Shown here: piece by piece, positions 61,251 to 64,000 of the stretch | Numbering within the stretch: the first letter of the stretch is position 1 | How the letters are laid out: every line of letters begins with the position of its first letter | Assembly: GCA_964383465.1 (NCBI GenBank) | Contig: CAYLGT010000001.1 | Location: forward strand, 24,164 to 88,163 | DNA: 64,000 nucleotides | DNA from: CAYLGT01 sp964383465 | GTDB lineage: Bacteria > Patescibacteriota > Saccharimonadia > Saccharimonadales > Saccharimonadaceae | Direction of reading: 5' to 3' | The notes under the pieces: generated by a model | Seen by the model: only the letters and a program-made list of their open reading frames with translations | Told to the model about the DNA's origin: nothing | The model's database searches: none | Made by a program: the position numbers and the translations under genes

Positions 61251-61643
61251 TTGGCGACCCAAAAGGGAGTCATCGTTTCGCAGCTGGTGATTGCGACTGT
61301 TCCAAATCGCGCCGAAGTCAAAGAACTTCATGCACGACTGAGCAACGACCTGAGTGCCGTCATGGCACAAGTCGAAGGCATCATCGATGCGATCGCCGGC
61401 GTGACTGGCAAGCCGGCCAGTAAACCGACGTTCGGTGGACGCCTCGTCGTCATGTGTACTACTCCGCAGTACCCCGGCAAGAGACTCAACATCAGCGTGA
61501 ATGTACACCGTGTGAGAACCGAATCCGGTAGGAGCGATGTTTACATCGTTGACGGCATGATCGGCAAAAGCATGGTGACGATCAGGTGTGACTACAGCAA
61601 CAACAGAGCCATCCTGACGGTCCTGAAGCTAACCCGCCACTAG
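61251..61643 (+). CDS. Hypothetical protein, 130 aa, GC-rich cassette
   Basis: TTG start after AGAGGTGAGG. Alpha/beta, soluble (LVIATVPNRAEVKELHARLS, RLVVMCTTPQYPGKRLNISV). Not recognised. TATAAT near 61212; terminator at 61646. GC-rich codons contrast with the ABC permease before it. Confidence 0.6.
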   Translation: MATQKGVIVSQLVIATVPNRAEVKELHARLSNDLSAVMAQVEGIIDAIAGVTGKPASKPTFGGRLVVMCTTPQYPGKRLNISVNVHRVRTESGRSDVYIVDGMIGKSMVTIRCDYSNNRAILTVLKLTRH

Positions 61644-61645
61644 GT

Positions 61646-61683
61646 GATCGAGCCCGCTCTCACCGAGGGCGGGTTTCGATTTT
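61646..61683 (+). terminator. Hairpin terminator
   Basis: ATCGAGCCCGC/GCGGGTTTCGAT followed by TTTTCC; same design as at 54620. Confidence 0.8.
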
Positions 61684-61705
61684 CCGCACATAGTACAATG
61701 GTTCT

Positions 61706-62200
61706 ATGGCTACATTTTCATTTGACGTCGTATCTGAGTACGATAAAGCAGAAATAAACAACGTATATATGCAGGTCCAGCGCGAAGTCGCCAACCGTTA
61801 CGATTTCAAAGGCACCCCCGCGGCCGTCGACTGGCTCGGTGACAAGACTGGCTTCACAGTCACCGCCGCGAGCGAAATGCACCTCGAGGCCATCGTAGAC
61901 ATTATTCGACGAGGGCTCATCAACCGTGGACAAAGCACAAAAGTACTCAACCTTTCAAAAACTCCTATAAATTCCAACCTTAAACTTGTTCAAGAGATTC
62001 CGTTTGTGGCCGGGCTCGACAGCGACAAAGCAAAAATCGTCTCAAAACTTATCCGAGACGAATTTCCAAAAGTGAAACCAACCATACAGGGTGAGGCGGT
62101 GCGTGTTTCGAGTAGCAGTAAAGATGATCTGCAAAAGGTCATGCAGTTACTGCGAGCCCAAGAATTTGATTTTCCAGTAAGTTTCACGAACTATCGCTAA
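61706..62200 (+). CDS. yajQ: YajQ/DUF520 nucleotide-binding protein
   Basis: 164 residues. TFSFDVVSEYDKAEINNVYM, ANRYDFKGTPAAVDWLGDKT and the final LLRAQEFDFPVSFTNYR are diagnostic. Members bind nucleotides or c-di-GMP and RNA. TACAAT (61694-61699) ends 6 nt before the ATG: leaderless. Confidence 0.95.
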   Translation: MATFSFDVVSEYDKAEINNVYMQVQREVANRYDFKGTPAAVDWLGDKTGFTVTAASEMHLEAIVDIIRRGLINRGQSTKVLNLSKTPINSNLKLVQEIPFVAGLDSDKAKIVSKLIRDEFPKVKPTIQGEAVRVSSSSKDDLQKVMQLLRAQEFDFPVSFTNYR

Positions 62201-62209
62201 AAAGAAAGA

Positions 62210-62233
62210 TGGCCCGGCATAAGCGCCGGGCCA
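62210..62233 (-). terminator. Hairpin terminator
   Basis: TGGCCCGGC/GCCGGGCCA; on the minus strand followed by TCTTTCTTTTT. Confidence 0.75.
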
Positions 62234-62255
62234 CCATCGGGGTTGTAGTAGGGGT

Positions 62256-62744
62256 CTAGTAACAACGACTGGTGTCGACCACTCGGTCGAACTGCTTGTC
62301 GTTGTACTTGATCGAACCCTTGAACGCGAGACACTGACCATCCGGCACCTTGGTGAACACCGGGCCAGCAAAGCTGGCATAGTTGCCGGCGTCGTACATG
62401 TCGCCCTCGGACATCGGCAAGTAGTGGAGGCCAGTGTCGGGGTTGTACCAGCCGATCATAGCCATCATCGGCTTGCGCTCGCCCTCGGTCTTGCTGCCGC
62501 TCTCGGTCGTGACGCAGAACAGGTTCGGGCCACTGACTTCCTTCTCCGAAAGCACCAGGCCGCCGATGTCGGGTCGCTTGTCGCCACCCGGACCCTTCAG
62601 GTCCCAGGCACCGATCTCGCTGTAGCCGTTGATACAGCCCGTCGCAGCGAACGCTGAAGGCGCTGTGGAGATCGGAACAGCTCCAAACAGAGCCGCCAGA
62701 CCACAGGCCGTCAGAATCCTGACGAGAATCTTGTTCATGTGCAA
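62256..62744 (-). CDS. Small secreted protein, GC-rich cassette
   Basis: 162 codons with two possible ATGs (62744 or 62738, MNKILVRILTACGLAA). Signal peptide of about 33 residues ending SAFA-A, mature part about 125 residues with four Cys (TGCINGYSE, NLFCVTTES, GQCLAFKG, DTSRCY), probably two disulphides. Not recognised. Promoter TTGACC, 17 bp, CATAAT on the minus strand (about 62819-62791). Confidence 0.6.
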   Translation of the reverse strand: MHMNKILVRILTACGLAALFGAVPISTAPSAFAATGCINGYSEIGAWDLKGPGGDKRPDIGGLVLSEKEVSGPNLFCVTTESGSKTEGERKPMMAMIGWYNPDTGLHYLPMSEGDMYDAGNYASFAGPVFTKVPDGQCLAFKGSIKYNDKQFDRVVDTSRCY

Positions 62745-62829
62745 CCTTCCCGATAGGTTAGAACAGGACGACGACGTCGCCCATTCGCAGCATTATGCAT
62801 GCTTGTTGCATATAGGTCAAGTTAGTTAT

Positions 62830-63171
62830 CTAACGAATCAGATCACCAATTTGTGCTAGAGCCAAAAATACAGCTATAAGCACGATGAGGACGACTTCGA
62901 AGGCTGGGCCTTTTCCTACACTTGGAAGCCCACCGTTTCGGATCGCTCTGTCAGCAGCTCGATAGCGCCGATAGCCAACAACAGCTAGTGCACCCCCGAT
63001 GATGATTGCAGCTATTCCGGAGGTAAAGCCGAGTAGGGAATCGCTCACAAAATGCGCCAAAGCGACACCTCCTGCCTGCATGGTCAGTGCCGTGCGTATC
63101 CAGGCAAGAAGCGTACGTTCGTTCGCCAGTAAAAACCGCACATCGACATCGAGTTTTTCATTTTCGCTCAT
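62830..63171 (-). CDS. DUF202 (YidH-type) membrane protein
   Basis: 113 residues, three membrane segments. FLLANERTLLAWIRTALTMQ is the DUF202 hallmark. Function unknown. Confidence 0.93.
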   Translation of the reverse strand: MSENEKLDVDVRFLLANERTLLAWIRTALTMQAGGVALAHFVSDSLLGFTSGIAAIIIGGALAVVGYRRYRAADRAIRNGGLPSVGKGPAFEVVLIVLIAVFLALAQIGDLIR

Positions 63172-63262
63172 CTGTTACTAGTCTACCATAAGCTGTTTTG
63201 AACAAGCCTGAAAAGATAGTATACTAAGCGAGTCCACGTATAAACATAAACGGGGTATAAGG

Positions 63263-63937
63263 ATGAAGAAATCACATGTAACTATGCTGGCGCTTGCGCT
63301 GTTGTTTGCTGCGACACCGTTTGTTGCCAGTGCTCGCGGTGGACTTGACGACACAGTAAGTAGCGCCACGTCAAGCGTTCGCGAGACCGAAACCGAAGTA
63401 GAGCACGGAGTAAAAACCGTCTCACAATCATCACGCTCAGAAGAACTTGAAGCAAAAAAAGCCGAGCTTGAAGCAAAGCTTGCCGAAAAGAAAGCCGAGA
63501 TCAAAGAAAAGCTCGAGGGCAAACGTGCTGAGATCTGTGAACAACGCTCGACTCGTATAAATGGTGTCGTCGACAACCGTTCAGGAGCACTCCAACGTCA
63601 TCTCACTCGCTTCGACGAAATCAAAGGCAAGATTGTTGCCTTTGCCGAAAGCAAACAGCTTTCAAGCGACCAGCTAACCTCACTGGCAGCCGCTATGGAA
63701 ACCGCCGGAGCAAACGCACAGGCCGCCGTGGAGTCGTTCCAGAGTACTGACTTCGTCTGTAAGCAGGCTGACGCAAATGACCCCGGTGGAGTTGTTCTTA
63801 CTGCCTGGGCAAGCGCCAAAGATGCCATGCGCGCCTACCGAGACGCCATAAAAGCCTACGCCAAAGAAGTGCGTGCGCTCGCTGAAGCCGCCAAGACAAC
63901 TGACGATGCCACGAGCAACGAGGGAGGTACCCAGTAA
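63263..63937 (+). CDS. Secreted coiled-coil protein, 224 aa
   Basis: Signal peptide (1-24, ending ASA), then an acidic/basic coiled coil (SEELEAKKAELEAKLAEKKA, about 55-95) and a helical bundle. Not recognised. Overlaps the next start (TAATG), so it is cotranscribed with the pilin-like gene. Confidence 0.7.
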   Translation: MKKSHVTMLALALLFAATPFVASARGGLDDTVSSATSSVRETETEVEHGVKTVSQSSRSEELEAKKAELEAKLAEKKAEIKEKLEGKRAEICEQRSTRINGVVDNRSGALQRHLTRFDEIKGKIVAFAESKQLSSDQLTSLAAAMETAGANAQAAVESFQSTDFVCKQADANDPGGVVLTAWASAKDAMRAYRDAIKAYAKEVRALAEAAKTTDDATSNEGGTQ

Positions 63938-64000
63938 TGATGGCGAAAATCTCTCGTGAACGCGGTTCTACTTTTGGCCTTATGATGGTCGCCGCTACTA
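63937..64000 (+). CDS. Start of a prepilin-like gene, cut by window edge
   Basis: MMAKISRERGSTFGLMMVAAT: a basic start, then a Gly and a hydrophobic run, compatible with a type IV prepilin-like leader. Only 21 codons are seen, so this is tentative. The preceding gene ends GGTACCCAGTAATG, giving overlap. Confidence 0.4.
   Translation, partial: MMAKISRERGSTFGLMMVAAT

Noticed and set aside
1..64000. CRISPR array, IS element, prophage block, rRNA operon
   Set aside because: No regularly spaced direct repeats, transposase, integrase, capsid or terminase genes, or rRNA sequence seen in the window.

Overview
What it is. The window looks like a chromosome segment of a Patescibacteria/CPR bacterium, most likely Candidatus Saccharibacteria (TM7). 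The grounds are roughly 50% GC, a full F-type ATP synthase operon without any respiratory-complex genes, small cell-surface and wall-lipid gene sets (LemA/TPM, PAP2, sortase, two GT4 glycosyltransferases, DUF3048), and hardly any biosynthetic genes. TGA is a normal stop codon (for example at 2997, 13825-side and 46032), so the UGA=Gly code of Gracilibacteria/SR1 does not apply. The phylum call is inference, since no 16S is present. One 100-N scaffold gap lies at 22163-22262.

Layout. 1-2.1 kb: GC-rich xpaC/telA pair. 2.2-4.9 kb: DODA-type dioxygenase, an unknown gene and a broken gene. 4.9-5.3 kb: tRNA-Gln nested in tRNA-like fragments. 5.3-11.6 kb: PAP2, LemA, TPM protein, unusual signal peptidase, large surface protein. 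11.7-16.4 kb: RNA m5U methyltransferase, NUDIX, MFS transporter with an attenuator-like leader, structured RNA. 16.4-22.6 kb: UvrD-type helicase-nuclease, GC-rich tRNA-like triplet and hairpin chain, Dus, membrane protein across the gap. 22.6-29.1 kb: atpB-E-F-H-A-G-(extra ORF)-D-C on the minus strand. 29.2-36.8 kb: glutaredoxin, two small genes, ABC-F, structured RNA, small genes, ParB-like and HhH-GPD-like genes, CobO. 36.9-46.3 kb: Dop/PafA family, two GT4 enzymes, glycoside hydrolase, debranching enzyme, smpB, exonuclease III. 46.3-54.6 kb: YjeF-like protein, GC-rich lipoprotein, tRNA-Leu nested in fragments, sortase, PEGA and DUF4367-like membrane proteins. 54.7-64 kb: gltX with an in-frame palindromic insert, DUF3048, sensor kinase and regulator with an ABC-2 transporter, YajQ, DUF202, secreted proteins and the start of a pilin-like gene.

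How it works together. Native genes use AAA/GAA/CGA-rich codons, and many have a TATAMT box 6-9 nt before the start codon, which suggests leaderless mRNAs. Scattered among them are about a dozen GC-rich units (xpaC/telA, RNA at 15.9 kb, tRNA/hairpin unit at 19.7-20.6 kb, RNA at 32.3 kb, ORFs at 33.0, 36.9, 41.3, 44.8, 47.2, 54.2, 61.25 and 62.3 kb). Most carry their own promoter with a 17-bp spacer and a strong hairpin terminator, so they behave like autonomous moron-style cassettes. The most striking observations are these cassettes, the two tRNA genes enclosed in inverted repeats and nested in pieces of a second tRNA, and a family of palindromic in-frame coding inserts shared by gltX and the methyltransferase gene.
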